52,951 nucleotides of DNA. It comes from Bacteroidia bacterium (lineage in GTDB: Bacteria; Bacteroidota; Bacteroidia; B-17B0; Aurantibacillaceae). Positions 8,452 through 18,200 of this stretch are shown piece by piece. Under the pieces are notes generated by a model. That model did not search any database and was not told the origin of the DNA. It saw nothing but the letters and a program-made list of their open reading frames with translations. The position numbers were made by a program, and so were the translations under genes. The stretch covers positions 1 to 52,951 of the forward strand of contig JAEUTQ010000013.1 in assembly GCA_016787445.1 (NCBI GenBank), written 5' to 3'. The stretch's first letter is position 1. The number at the start of each line of letters is the position of its first letter.

Positions 8452-11400
8452 ATGAAAAATAAAATCACAAAATTTTTCTTTAGTGCAATAGCACTTGTTT
8501 TTTTATCAAATCTTGCAATGGCTCAAGCGCCATTTAAGTATTTAACTTATGTATTTCCTGCCGATTCATTAAAAGGTTTTGACGAAGAAGTCGCAAAACA
8601 AGAAGCGTTAAGCAGAGGAATGGTAGGTTCAGAATATTATGTAATCATGTACAGCATGAAACGTGATTATATTAATAAAAAATACGGATATTATACTGCA
8701 GGGCCAAACTCCAATGCTAAAGGAAGTAATCCTGTTATTAACGCAGCACCTTGTGTGAATGAAGATTTTGAATCGTCTCCTTCTACTACTTCCACTAATA
8801 CAGTTGGTACTATCGGAACAAGTTTATTGGGCTGGCAAGCTTCATGGGGTCAGAACTCCGGAATAAATGGATCTTGTACACAAAACGGTTGTTGTCCAAA
8901 CGCTAACGTTACTGATGCATGGATTCGTACTACACCTTGGACTGCACCGGCTCCGCTTGGAGTAATTCCTGCTTCACCTTTTGGTGGAACAAAAGTGATT
9001 CAGATGAATGATAATATTACTGCTAAAGGTGAAGTTGTACGTATCCAGCAAACTTTTCCTGTAACTCCTACAAATGCACTATTTCAATTTGCCTATAAAG
9101 CTTGCTTAAATGGTTCCGGTCACGCGTGTTGCGATCAACCGTACATTCGCGTTGAGTTGTTAGATTGTATGAATAATATTCTAGCATGCCCTCAAGTTAG
9201 TATTACTGCACCCGGACCTTCTTGCGCTACAGTTAGCGCTACAGGTTGGTCAACAAATACATCAAATATTTCATGGACTCCTAACTGGATTATTAAAGCA
9301 ATCGATTTATCTCCATACTTAGGATCATGTGTTACCATTAAAGTTACCGTTGGTGATTGTGATGGATGGGCACATTATGGTTATGCATTCTTCGATTTTC
9401 AATGTTTACCAATGACAGTTACAGTTAATAATATTCAGTTCCCTGCGGGTTCTGCTGCTGTTTCTGTTGCTGCGTGCGGAGTTTCAACAGCTACAATGGT
9501 CGCTCCTCCTGGCTTAGCGCCATATACATGGAATGGTCCTCCGGGTAGTGGTATTACCAATAATCCAAATCAAACTGTCACCACAACCATGGCCGGAAAT
9601 TATACTCTCACCATGAATCCTCCGGGTATTTGTACACCAATAACTAAAACAGTTAATCTTCAATTTGGTACTTTCCCTACTGCAGGATTTACGGTCAATA
9701 ATAGTTGTACAACTTATACTATAACAAATACCGGTACCGCGGCGCCATCTATACAAACTTATACTTTCGTTGGGCCGGGAGCTCCGTCATCGTTTACAAC
9801 AACATCCCCAACATCCGTCGTCAATTTCCCACCGAGTACCACATTCACCATTCATCAAACGGTCACGAACCCTCAGAATTGTCCGTCTACATTTACGATG
9901 GTTATAACAACGCCGCCCGGACCTTCTCCGGCATTTACGGCGGCACCGTCATTTACTCAATGTTTGCAAGGAAACTCATTTACATTTAACCCTGTAGTTA
10001 CAGCGGGTACCCATACATGGTCATTCTCTCCGGCTGCAGGTGCACCTGCTCCCGGCACAGGTAGTCCATATGGACCAGTTAACTTTACCTCAGCAGGAAC
10101 TTATACTGTAGTACACACAATTAATAACGCAGGCTGTGTTTCATCCACTCAATCGTTGGTTTTAGTAAATGCTGCGCCCACAGCTTCCATACTTACAGCA
10201 ACCGCACCGCCTTGTGCTGGTGCTACTGGTTCATTAACAGGTGCAGGTGGGCCTGGTACTTTATCATGGGCCGGACCTAATGGTTGGACAGGTGTAGGTT
10301 TAAATGCATCTGTCACAAATTGGCAAACCGTAAATAACGGTGTTTATACATTAACAGTGAATAACTTTGGTTGTATTACTACTAAAACAGTTAACCTTTC
10401 TATGGGAGTAGTGCCAACACCTACTATTTCAAACTCAGGCCCTGTGTGTTTAGGACAAACATTAACCTTAACTGCCACACCTCCTGCAGGAGCAACTTTC
10501 TTCTACTGGTATAGACCTACGCCATATTACTATGGCGGATACAATATTGCTTCTCCAACAATTGCAATTACATCAACTACACAAGCAGGTAATTATATTT
10601 TCTGGTATGGTTTCTCTGGTTGTCCTTCACAAAGTGTATCCACCAATGTTCAGATTATTTCTCCTACATCACCTACTGTTTCTAATACCGGACCATATTG
10701 TGCTGGACAAACTATACAGTTGAATGCTGTTGGAAGCGGGACAGTTGTTCCTACATTTACTTGGACAGGGCCGGCAACGTTTACAGGAAATATTTCTAAT
10801 CCAACTCGTCCAAATGCCACAACACCAATGAGTGGTATATATACTGTTACAATGTCGATTGGAAGTTGTAAATCAACCGGAACTACAAACGTTGTAGTTA
10901 ATCCAATTCCGAATCCTATTGCTGGAAGTAATAGTCCTGTTTGTGCGGGGAACACATTGAGTTTAACTTCTTCCGGAGGTACAACGTATACATGGAGTGG
11001 TCCGGGAGCTTATACTTCAACTACACAGAATCCTTCAATTACAAACGTTTCTTCTACAAATGCCGGTGTTTATACAGTTACTGTTTCAAACGCTCAAGGT
11101 TGTAAAAATACAGCCACAGTTAACGTAACGGTTACTACCCCTACTACAACTGCAGCTAACACAGGACCATATTGTGCGGGTGCAACCATTCAATTGAGCA
11201 CTCCTGCTGCAACTACTTATACATGGACCGGGCCGGGCGGATTTACATCAGCGTTACAAAACCCAAGCATTGCAAACTCAACAGCTGCTATGTCTGGTGT
11301 ATATACAGTGTCCGCTACAACCAGCGGTTGTAAATCAACTGCTACGACAAATGTTATTGTAAATCCATTACCAGCACCTGCAGCTGCAAATACAGGACCG

Positions 11401-14241
11401 TATTGTCCTGGTAACACCATCCAATTAAACGTTGGTGCATTTACAACTTATACATGGTCAGGACCGAGTGCTTTCAGTTCAAACGCTCAGAACCCTACTA
11501 TTGCAAGTGCAGCCGTGACAAATAGCGGAACGTACAGTATTTCTGTAGCTGATGCAAATGGTTGTGTTAACACAACTACTACAAACGTTGTTGTGAATCC
11601 AACACCAAATCCTATTGTAGGAAGTAATAGTCCGGTTTGTTTAAGTACTGCCATTAATCTAACCGCTACCGGTGGTACAGGTTATTCTTGGAGCGGACCA
11701 AATGGATTTACTTCCGCATTACAAAATCCTACAATTGCAAGCGCGGCAGCGTTGAACGCTGGTGTTTACACAGTAACAGTTACATCTCTTGGTTGTACTA
11801 ATACAGGAACTGTTAATGTAACGGTTCTCAGCCCTACTACAAGTGCTACTAACACCGGACCTTATTGTGCCGGAACAACAATTCAATTGAATACTCCTGC
11901 CGGCGCGTCTTATAATTGGACTGGTCCGGGTGGATTTACTTCAACATTACAAAACCCAACCATTCCAGTTTCTACAACAGCTATGGCCGGTGCATACAAT
12001 GTAACTGTAACAGTTGGTACATGTACCGCATCTGCAACTACAAATGTTGTAGTTAACTCATTGCCGGTTCCTGCTCCAACGAATACAGGAGCATATTGCG
12101 TGGGTGGATCAATTCAATTGAACGTGGGAGCATTTACTACTTATACATGGAGTGGTCCTGGTGGATTTACTTCTAACTCTCAAAACCCAACAATTACAAA
12201 TATTTTAGTAACAAATGCCGGATCTTATTCTGTTGCTGTTACTGATGCAAATGGATGTTCGAATATTGCAGCAACCAATGTTGTTGTTAATCCTCTACCA
12301 ACTCCAGTAGTTAATAATCCAACTACTTGTGAGAACACAGTAATTGGATTAACCGCAACCGGTGGTACTGCCTATGCATGGAGTGGTCCGGGTGGATTTA
12401 CATCTACAACACAAAACCCTAACATTCCATCTGCTTTAACTTCAATGAATGGTAATTATACAGTTACAGTGACAGATGCTAACGGTTGTGTGAACACGGC
12501 AGTTGCAACTGTTTCCGTGATTGCATTACCAATTCCTAATGCTGTTACTGGTGGTGCCGTTTGTGTTGGCGCAACTTTAAACTTAAATGCATCCGGTGGT
12601 ACATCGTATAGCTGGACAGGGCCAAACGGATTTACATCTACATCTCAAAATCCTAACATTCCATCAGCAACATTAAATGCCGGCGGAACCTATACTGTTG
12701 TTGTTACAGCAAACACATGTACCGCTGCTACAACTGTTGTTGGTGTGATAAATCCATTACCTACACCTAACATTGTTACTAATAGCCCAATCTGTACCGG
12801 ACAAGCATTAAACTTAACCGGAAGCGGTGGTGTTTCTTATAGCTGGAGTGGTCCGGGTGGATTTACTTCAATGAATCAAAACCCTAGCATCCCATCTACC
12901 AATGTTGGAAATAGTGGTAATTATGTTCTGACTGTAACTGACGCCAATGGTTGTGTAAACTCAACCAATAGCAACGTTGTGATTAATCCTACACCAAATG
13001 CTTCTGCTGCAGGCGGAACAGCTTGTGAAAATCAGAACGTTTCTCTAAGCGCAAACGGCGGTGCTACCTATGCTTGGAGCGGTCCAAATGGATTTACTTC
13101 TAACTTACAAAACCCAACTATAGTGAGCGCGCCATTTGCTGCATCAGGTCAATATACTGTTGTTGTAACCAGTGCGGCAGGTTGTGTAAGTACAGCATTC
13201 ACATCTATAGTAGTAAATCCTGCGCCGGTTCCTAATATTGTAATTAATACTCCTATTTGCGTGAACAATATTTTAAACTTAAGCGCAACCGGTGGTGTTT
13301 CTTACTCATGGACTGGTCCGAACGGATTTATTTCGACAACTTCCAATCCTACTGTAATGGCTAATAGCACTGCTTACAGCGGTAATTACATAGTAACAGT
13401 TACGGATGCTAATGGATGCTCTGCTACTGCAAATGCAAATGCGATTATTAATCCGTTACCAAACGCAAACATTACAGCCATCAATAACACTGGATGTTCT
13501 CCGGTTTGTGCAACGTTTAATATTACCAGCAGCACACCAATCACCACTGCAAATTGGACACTTGGCGATGGTTCAGTAGGAACAGGAAATACGGTTAACT
13601 CTTGTTATGTTACTACAGGGATTTACACTGTAAATGCTGTTGTTACAGACGCAAACGGTTGTACAAACACAGCTCAAAATATAGCTGAGGTTTATCCAAA
13701 ACCGGTAGCTGATTTCAATCATGCTCCACTAAAACCAATTTTAAATATTGATCCTGAAGTAACGTTTACTGATGCTTCTCACAGTGCAAATATTGTAAGC
13801 TGGCAATGGTACTTTATGAATACGGCTCAATACACTTCTACACAACAAAACCCAACATTTATGTATACAGAACCTGGAACATATGCTGTTGCATTAGTTG
13901 TTAAGAGTGATAAAGGATGTATTGATACAATTGTTAGACCATTAGTAGTTGGTGAAGATTTTGGAATTTACGTTCCAAATGCATTTACACCGAATGCTGA
14001 CGGATTAAACGATGTGTTCCAACCAAAAGGTTTCGGAATTGTAGAATACCAATTACAAATTTTTGACCGTTGGGGTGAAAGAGTTTTCTCAACTAAGAAA
14101 TTTGAAGAAGCTTGGGATGGAAAATACCAAGGTCGTGGTGGAGATATTATTGAGCAAGGAACTTACACTTGGTTAATCAATGTTACCAGCGTATTCGGAA
14201 AAGCACATGAGTTAAAGGGACATGTTACCCTTATAAAATAA
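8452..14241 (+). CDS. Giant T9SS type B surface protein with about fourteen Ig-like repeats
   Basis: The largest protein in the window, 1929 aa. A signal peptide (1 to about 24, ending LAMAQ) is followed by a head segment with YVFPADSLKGFDE and DYINKKYGY. A Cys-rich, probably jelly-roll-like domain (about 100-325) starts CVNEDFESSP and includes GSGHACCDQP and YLGSCVTIKVTVGDCDGW. Two or three diverged Ig-like units and about fourteen regular repeats (GPYCAGxTIQLN, YTWSGPGGFTSxxQNPxI) come next, then two PKD domains. The C-terminal type B sorting domain contains YVPNAFTPNADGLNDVF and FDRWGERVF and ends HVTLIK. The head, the PKD pair and the sorting domain are clearly paralogous to those of the next gene, while the repeat number differs greatly. 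An extracellular adhesin or structural role is inferred; there is no visible catalytic domain. Confidence 0.88.
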   Translation: MKNKITKFFFSAIALVFLSNLAMAQAPFKYLTYVFPADSLKGFDEEVAKQEALSRGMVGSEYYVIMYSMKRDYINKKYGYYTAGPNSNAKGSNPVINAAPCVNEDFESSPSTTSTNTVGTIGTSLLGWQASWGQNSGINGSCTQNGCCPNANVTDAWIRTTPWTAPAPLGVIPASPFGGTKVIQMNDNITAKGEVVRIQQTFPVTPTNALFQFAYKACLNGSGHACCDQPYIRVELLDCMNNILACPQVSITAPGPSCATVSATGWSTNTSNISWTPNWIIKAIDLSPYLGSCVTIKVTVGDCDGWAHYGYAFFDFQCLPMTVTVNNIQFPAGSAAVSVAACGVSTATMVAPPGLAPYTWNGPPGSGITNNPNQTVTTTMAGNYTLTMNPPGICTPITKTVNLQFGTFPTAGFTVNNSCTTYTITNTGTAAPSIQTYTFVGPGAPSSFTTTSPTSVVNFPPSTTFTIHQTVTNPQNCPSTFTMVITTPPGPSPAFTAAPSFTQCLQGNSFTFNPVVTAGTHTWSFSPAAGAPAPGTGSPYGPVNFTSAGTYTVVHTINNAGCVSSTQSLVLVNAAPTASILTATAPPCAGATGSLTGAGGPGTLSWAGPNGWTGVGLNASVTNWQTVNNGVYTLTVNNFGCITTKTVNLSMGVVPTPTISNSGPVCLGQTLTLTATPPAGATFFYWYRPTPYYYGGYNIASPTIAITSTTQAGNYIFWYGFSGCPSQSVSTNVQIISPTSPTVSNTGPYCAGQTIQLNAVGSGTVVPTFTWTGPATFTGNISNPTRPNATTPMSGIYTVTMSIGSCKSTGTTNVVVNPIPNPIAGSNSPVCAGNTLSLTSSGGTTYTWSGPGAYTSTTQNPSITNVSSTNAGVYTVTVSNAQGCKNTATVNVTVTTPTTTAANTGPYCAGATIQLSTPAATTYTWTGPGGFTSALQNPSIANSTAAMSGVYTVSATTSGCKSTATTNVIVNPLPAPAAANTGPYCPGNTIQLNVGAFTTYTWSGPSAFSSNAQNPTIASAAVTNSGTYSISVADANGCVNTTTTNVVVNPTPNPIVGSNSPVCLSTAINLTATGGTGYSWSGPNGFTSALQNPTIASAAALNAGVYTVTVTSLGCTNTGTVNVTVLSPTTSATNTGPYCAGTTIQLNTPAGASYNWTGPGGFTSTLQNPTIPVSTTAMAGAYNVTVTVGTCTASATTNVVVNSLPVPAPTNTGAYCVGGSIQLNVGAFTTYTWSGPGGFTSNSQNPTITNILVTNAGSYSVAVTDANGCSNIAATNVVVNPLPTPVVNNPTTCENTVIGLTATGGTAYAWSGPGGFTSTTQNPNIPSALTSMNGNYTVTVTDANGCVNTAVATVSVIALPIPNAVTGGAVCVGATLNLNASGGTSYSWTGPNGFTSTSQNPNIPSATLNAGGTYTVVVTANTCTAATTVVGVINPLPTPNIVTNSPICTGQALNLTGSGGVSYSWSGPGGFTSMNQNPSIPSTNVGNSGNYVLTVTDANGCVNSTNSNVVINPTPNASAAGGTACENQNVSLSANGGATYAWSGPNGFTSNLQNPTIVSAPFAASGQYTVVVTSAAGCVSTAFTSIVVNPAPVPNIVINTPICVNNILNLSATGGVSYSWTGPNGFISTTSNPTVMANSTAYSGNYIVTVTDANGCSATANANAIINPLPNANITAINNTGCSPVCATFNITSSTPITTANWTLGDGSVGTGNTVNSCYVTTGIYTVNAVVTDANGCTNTAQNIAEVYPKPVADFNHAPLKPILNIDPEVTFTDASHSANIVSWQWYFMNTAQYTSTQQNPTFMYTEPGTYAVALVVKSDKGCIDTIVRPLVVGEDFGIYVPNAFTPNADGLNDVFQPKGFGIVEYQLQIFDRWGERVFSTKKFEEAWDGKYQGRGGDIIEQGTYTWLINVTSVFGKAHELKGHVTLIK
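10195..13450 (+). repeat. Ig-like repeat array inside the 1929-aa protein gene
   Basis: About fourteen tandem units, by count of Cys-containing heads such as NTGPYCAG, NSPVCAG, NTGPYCPG, NSPVCLS, NTGAYCVG, NPTTCEN, GGAVCVG, NSPICTG, GGTACEN and NTPICVN. The WSGP-GFTS-QNP core is strongly conserved between units, which suggests recent duplication or ongoing homogenisation. The edges are approximate. Confidence 0.75.
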
Positions 14242-14255
14242 AAACTAACTATGTT

Positions 14256-14290
14256 AAAAAAAGGCTGCAATTCAAATTGCAGCCTTTTTT
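14256..14290 (+). terminator. Intrinsic terminator after the 1929-aa protein gene
   Basis: AAGGCTGCAATT at 14261-14272 pairs with AATTGCAGCCTT at 14275-14286. A runs and T runs on either side extend the stem and give the U tract. Confidence 0.9.
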
Positions 14291-14328
14291 ATTCCCCAAA
14301 TAGCGAATTACTTAGGGGGGCTGGCTCC

Positions 14329-14340
14329 AAAATGAGTGAA
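14329..14340 (+). promoter_or_regulatory. Shared upstream motif AAAATGAGTGAA (copy 2)
   Basis: Identical to the 12-mer at 4177-4188 and in a comparable position, 55 bp before the start codon of a paralogous surface protein gene. A function as an operator or activator site is inferred only. Confidence 0.35.
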
Positions 14341-14395
14341 ATTTACTAGGATTTCAGCATTAGTTTTCTAAATTTACAGAGCTAAAACCATCATC

Positions 14396-17300
14396 ATGAG
14401 ACCAATATTAAAATTTTTTTTAGTATTCGCACTTATTACATTTTTTAATTCCGAGAAAGTATTTTCGCAATCTAATCGTTTAAGATATTTAAGCTACTCT
14501 TTTCCTGCTGATTCTTTGCGTGGCTTTAATGAAATTTCCGCGAGCAATGCTGCTTTACGCGGAGGTTATTTTGGAGTAGAATATAAAGTTTTCATGTACC
14601 GTGCAAAACGTAATTTTATAAATAAAAAATACAACTATAGCCCTGCTCCATCAATGGATGAAGTTGCAAAAGGCGTAACACCTGTAATTAATGCAGCTCC
14701 TTGTGTAAATGAAGATTTTGAAGCGTCTCCATCCTCTACTTCTACTACTCCTGGAGTTGGATCAGTAGGTACAACTTTGACAGGCTGGACAGTATCTCAA
14801 GGACAAAACAACAGTTCCTGTACTATGGGTGGTTGTTGTCCAACTGCAGGTGGTAATGATGTTTGGGTACGTCAAACTCCTTGGGCAACCGGTACTACTA
14901 TTGGAACCATTCCAAACTCTCCTTTCGGAGGAACGAAAGTATTACAAATGAATGACCAGAATACAAATACAGGTGAGGTTGTTCGTATACAACAAACTTT
15001 TCCGGTTACTGCGACCAATGCATTATTTCGCTTAGCTTATATGGCTCAGATGGATGGATCAGGTCACGCATGTTGCAATCAACCTTTCTTAAAAATCACA
15101 ATGCTTAACTGCGCTAATGCGCCATTAGCTTGCCCTAGCTTAAGTGTAAATGCACCTGGCCCTTCTTGTGCGTCTACTATGCCTAGCGGTTGGTCAACCA
15201 ATACTTCAGGGTTTTCATATACTACTGCATGGCAACTTTATTCATTAGACTTAACCCCGCATATTGGTTCTTGTGTAACCATTCAAATTACTGTTGGTGA
15301 TTGTGACGCTTGGGGTCATCACGGAATGGCGTTCATAGATGCTGTTTGTGATCCCATGAATGTTACAGTAAATAACGTACCGTTTCCGGCAGGTTCTAGT
15401 ATTGTTGCTGCAGGCGCATGTGCCGCAACTGCAACTGTTGTTGCTCCTCCCGGACTTGGGCCATATACATGGAACGGTCCAGGTGGTAGTGGTGTAACTA
15501 ATAACCCAAATCAATCTTTTACAACTAGTGTTGGCGGTAACTATACGCTCACCATGAACCCTCCCGGATCTTGTTCTCCAATTACGCGTACGGTTACATT
15601 AACCTTTGCTCCTCCACCATTAGCCGGCTTTACAACTGCTAACGTTTGTACAACTTATACTTTAACCAATACGGGGTCGGCAGCACCTGCTATTCAAACT
15701 TATTCATTCGCTGGACCCGGTGCCCCTGCTACGTTTACCAGCAATACAGCAACAAGTACTGTATCCTTCCCATCAGCCGGAACTTACACCATTTATCAAG
15801 CAGTAGCTAATACTGCCTCATGTGTTGCTAATCATTCATTGGTGGTTAATGTTCCTAACGGTCCGAACCCTGCCTTCACTACACCAAACTATACGCAATG
15901 CTTAACAGGTAATGCATTTACATTTAATGCTACAACCGCTACCGGAACTCATACCTATAATTTTTCACCGGCTGCCGGTGCTCCTGCAACAGGAAACACT
16001 AATAATTACGGACCGGTAAACTTTACTGCTGCAGGAACCTATACAGTCACTCATACTATTACAGACGCTGGTTGTACCGCACAAACTACATCTGTAGTTG
16101 TTCTTAATCCTGATCCAACCCCAACAGCTAATAATACCGGGCCGGTTTGTGTTGGAGGAAGTGTTACTGTTAACTCTACAGGCGGAGGAACCTACAACTG
16201 GTCAGGACCTTCAGGATTTACCTCAGCAGCACAAAACAATACATTAACCGGTGTTGCTGTTGCTAATGGCGGAGTATATACTGTTACTGTAACTTTAAAT
16301 GGATGTTCGGCAACTGCTACAACAAATCTGATTGTTGCTACAGCCACTGCTGCTGCTAATAATACCGGACCATATTGCGCTGGTCAAACAATTCAATTGA
16401 ACGGCTCTGCAGGTGCTACTTATACTTGGACCGGTCCAGGATTCAACTCCAATTTACAGAACCCTACTATTGCCGGTGCTACTACAGCAATGTCTGGTAC
16501 TTATAATTACACTGTAGATTTTGGCGGATGTCAGGCCAACGGAAGTACAAACGTAACCGTAAATGCACTTCCAACACCAACTGCCGCTAATAACGGACCG
16601 TTATGTGAAGGTGCTACATTAATGTTAGCAGGAAATCCTGCGGTAACTTATACGTGGACTGGTCCGAATTCATTTGGAAGTAACTTGCAAAGTCCGAACA
16701 TTAATAACGTTACTTTAGCAGCGAACGGTACTTACACATTTGCTGTAACCGATGCGAATAATTGTTCGAATAGCATCACGACCAATGTTGTAATCAATAG
16801 TAATCCTACACCTGTTGTAAATAATCCAACACTTTGCGAAAATCAAACTATTAACTTAACAGCGAATGGTGGATCAACTTATAGTTGGAGTGGTCCGGGT
16901 GGATTTACATCTAACTTACAAAATCCTACTATCCCTAATGCTACAACAGCAATGTCGGGTGTGTATACTGTTACCGTAACAACTGCAGGTGGATGTGTGA
17001 ATACTGCAATTGCTAATGTGGCTGTTACACCTGCACCTACTCCATCCATTGTGACAAATAGTCCAATTTGTATTAATAACATTTTAATGTTATCAGCAAC
17101 CGGCGGTGTAAGTTACCAATGGACTGGTCCTAATGGTTTCTTCTCAAGTATTCAAAGCCCAACAGTTAATGCAAACACAACTAACTATTCTGGAACTTAT
17201 CAAGTAACAGTAACAGATGCAAACGGCTGTTTTGCTACAACGACTGCTACTGCTCTAATTAATCCAAACCCTGTGCCGGCCATTACTTCTGGCCCTAATA

Positions 17301-18052
17301 CAGGTTGCGCTCCATTATGTGTTCAATTTAATGTAACAAGTACTCCTACAGCTGCTACAATGAATTGGAATTTAGGAGACGGTACTGGAGCTGCAGGTTC
17401 AACTGCTTCTACCTGTTATTCTGTTACGGGCATTTATACAATTTCGGTTGTTGTTGCAGATGCAGCCGGTTGTACAGGAAGTGCTACTCATACTGCCCAG
17501 GTATATCCTAAACCGATTGCCGATTTTAATCACGCTCCTATTAAACCGATTATTAATATTGATGGCGATGTAGTATTCACCGATGCTTCACACGGAGCAA
17601 ATATTGTTAGCTGGCAGTGGTATTTTATGAATACTGCGCAATACACCTCAACATTACAAAATCCAACATTCTTATATACTGAAGCCGGAACTTATGCTGT
17701 TGCCTTAGTAGTTAAAAGTGATAAAGGTTGTATTGATACAATTGTTAGACCAATTGTTGTAGGTGAAGATTTCGGTTTATATGTCCCTGATGCATTTACA
17801 CCAAATGCTGATGGCTTAAACGATATCTTCCAGCCAAAAGGATTCGGAATTGTAAAATACGAATTACAGATATTTGATCGTTGGGGCGAAAAGATTTTTG
17901 GAACCAAAACATTTGAAGAAGGCTGGGATGGTAAATACCAAGGAAGAGGAGGCAAAACTGTTGCTGATGGCGTTTACACCTGGTTAATTAATGTAACAGA
18001 CGTGTTCGGAAAAGCACATGAGTTAAAAGGGCATGTTACATTGATAAAATAA
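14396..18052 (+). CDS. Giant T9SS type B surface protein with about five Ig-like repeats
   Basis: A 1218-aa paralogue of the upstream 1929-aa protein. A signal peptide (1 to about 25, ending KVFSQ) is followed by the same head (YSFPADSLRGFNE, NFINKKYNY) and the same Cys-rich domain (CVNEDFEASP, GSGHACCNQP, HIGSCVTIQITVGDCDAW). Two diverged Ig-like units, about five regular Ig-like repeats and two PKD domains follow. The type B sorting domain contains YVPDAFTPNADGLNDIF and FDRWGEKIF and ends HVTLIK. The main difference from its neighbour is about nine fewer repeats. It is predicted to be exported by T9SS and displayed on the cell surface. It has its own terminator and probably its own promoter. 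The ligand or partner is unknown. Confidence 0.88.
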   Translation: MRPILKFFLVFALITFFNSEKVFSQSNRLRYLSYSFPADSLRGFNEISASNAALRGGYFGVEYKVFMYRAKRNFINKKYNYSPAPSMDEVAKGVTPVINAAPCVNEDFEASPSSTSTTPGVGSVGTTLTGWTVSQGQNNSSCTMGGCCPTAGGNDVWVRQTPWATGTTIGTIPNSPFGGTKVLQMNDQNTNTGEVVRIQQTFPVTATNALFRLAYMAQMDGSGHACCNQPFLKITMLNCANAPLACPSLSVNAPGPSCASTMPSGWSTNTSGFSYTTAWQLYSLDLTPHIGSCVTIQITVGDCDAWGHHGMAFIDAVCDPMNVTVNNVPFPAGSSIVAAGACAATATVVAPPGLGPYTWNGPGGSGVTNNPNQSFTTSVGGNYTLTMNPPGSCSPITRTVTLTFAPPPLAGFTTANVCTTYTLTNTGSAAPAIQTYSFAGPGAPATFTSNTATSTVSFPSAGTYTIYQAVANTASCVANHSLVVNVPNGPNPAFTTPNYTQCLTGNAFTFNATTATGTHTYNFSPAAGAPATGNTNNYGPVNFTAAGTYTVTHTITDAGCTAQTTSVVVLNPDPTPTANNTGPVCVGGSVTVNSTGGGTYNWSGPSGFTSAAQNNTLTGVAVANGGVYTVTVTLNGCSATATTNLIVATATAAANNTGPYCAGQTIQLNGSAGATYTWTGPGFNSNLQNPTIAGATTAMSGTYNYTVDFGGCQANGSTNVTVNALPTPTAANNGPLCEGATLMLAGNPAVTYTWTGPNSFGSNLQSPNINNVTLAANGTYTFAVTDANNCSNSITTNVVINSNPTPVVNNPTLCENQTINLTANGGSTYSWSGPGGFTSNLQNPTIPNATTAMSGVYTVTVTTAGGCVNTAIANVAVTPAPTPSIVTNSPICINNILMLSATGGVSYQWTGPNGFFSSIQSPTVNANTTNYSGTYQVTVTDANGCFATTTATALINPNPVPAITSGPNTGCAPLCVQFNVTSTPTAATMNWNLGDGTGAAGSTASTCYSVTGIYTISVVVADAAGCTGSATHTAQVYPKPIADFNHAPIKPIINIDGDVVFTDASHGANIVSWQWYFMNTAQYTSTLQNPTFLYTEAGTYAVALVVKSDKGCIDTIVRPIVVGEDFGLYVPDAFTPNADGLNDIFQPKGFGIVKYELQIFDRWGEKIFGTKTFEEGWDGKYQGRGGKTVADGVYTWLINVTDVFGKAHELKGHVTLIK
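16120..17280 (+). repeat. Ig-like repeat array inside the 1218-aa protein gene
   Basis: About five tandem units with heads NTGPVCVG, NTGPYCAG, NNGPLCEG, NPTLCEN and NSPICIN, each followed by the WSGP/WTGP core. The third unit has GPNSFGSNLQSPNI in place of GFTS-QNP. The edges are approximate. Confidence 0.7.
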
Positions 18053-18070
18053 CGAAATCTCAATTCTTTT

Positions 18071-18098
18071 AAAAAGCCGGCAAAAGCCGGCTTTTTTT
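18071..18098 (+). terminator. Intrinsic terminator after the 1218-aa protein gene
   Basis: AAAGCCGGC at 18073-18081 pairs with GCCGGCTTT at 18086-18094 around an AAAA loop, followed by T residues. Confidence 0.92.
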
Positions 18099-18200
18099 AT
18101 CACCCATAATACGTGAATAATTTCAATTTTAAGATTATTTTAAGGTTTATGTGCTTTGTTCTTCCAAATATGAATTAAATTCGTTCCAACACATACTACT

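Noticed and set aside
9514..9989. Open frames on both strands overlapping the 1929-aa gene
   Set aside because: They lie wholly inside a convincing reading frame, have low-complexity compositions and no start context or family resemblance. Repetitive Thr/Gly-rich coding tends to open other frames.
10195..13450. Periodic repeats as a CRISPR or other DNA-level array
   Set aside because: The period is about 230 bp, the reading frame is preserved, and variation is concentrated at codon third positions, so these are protein domain repeats.
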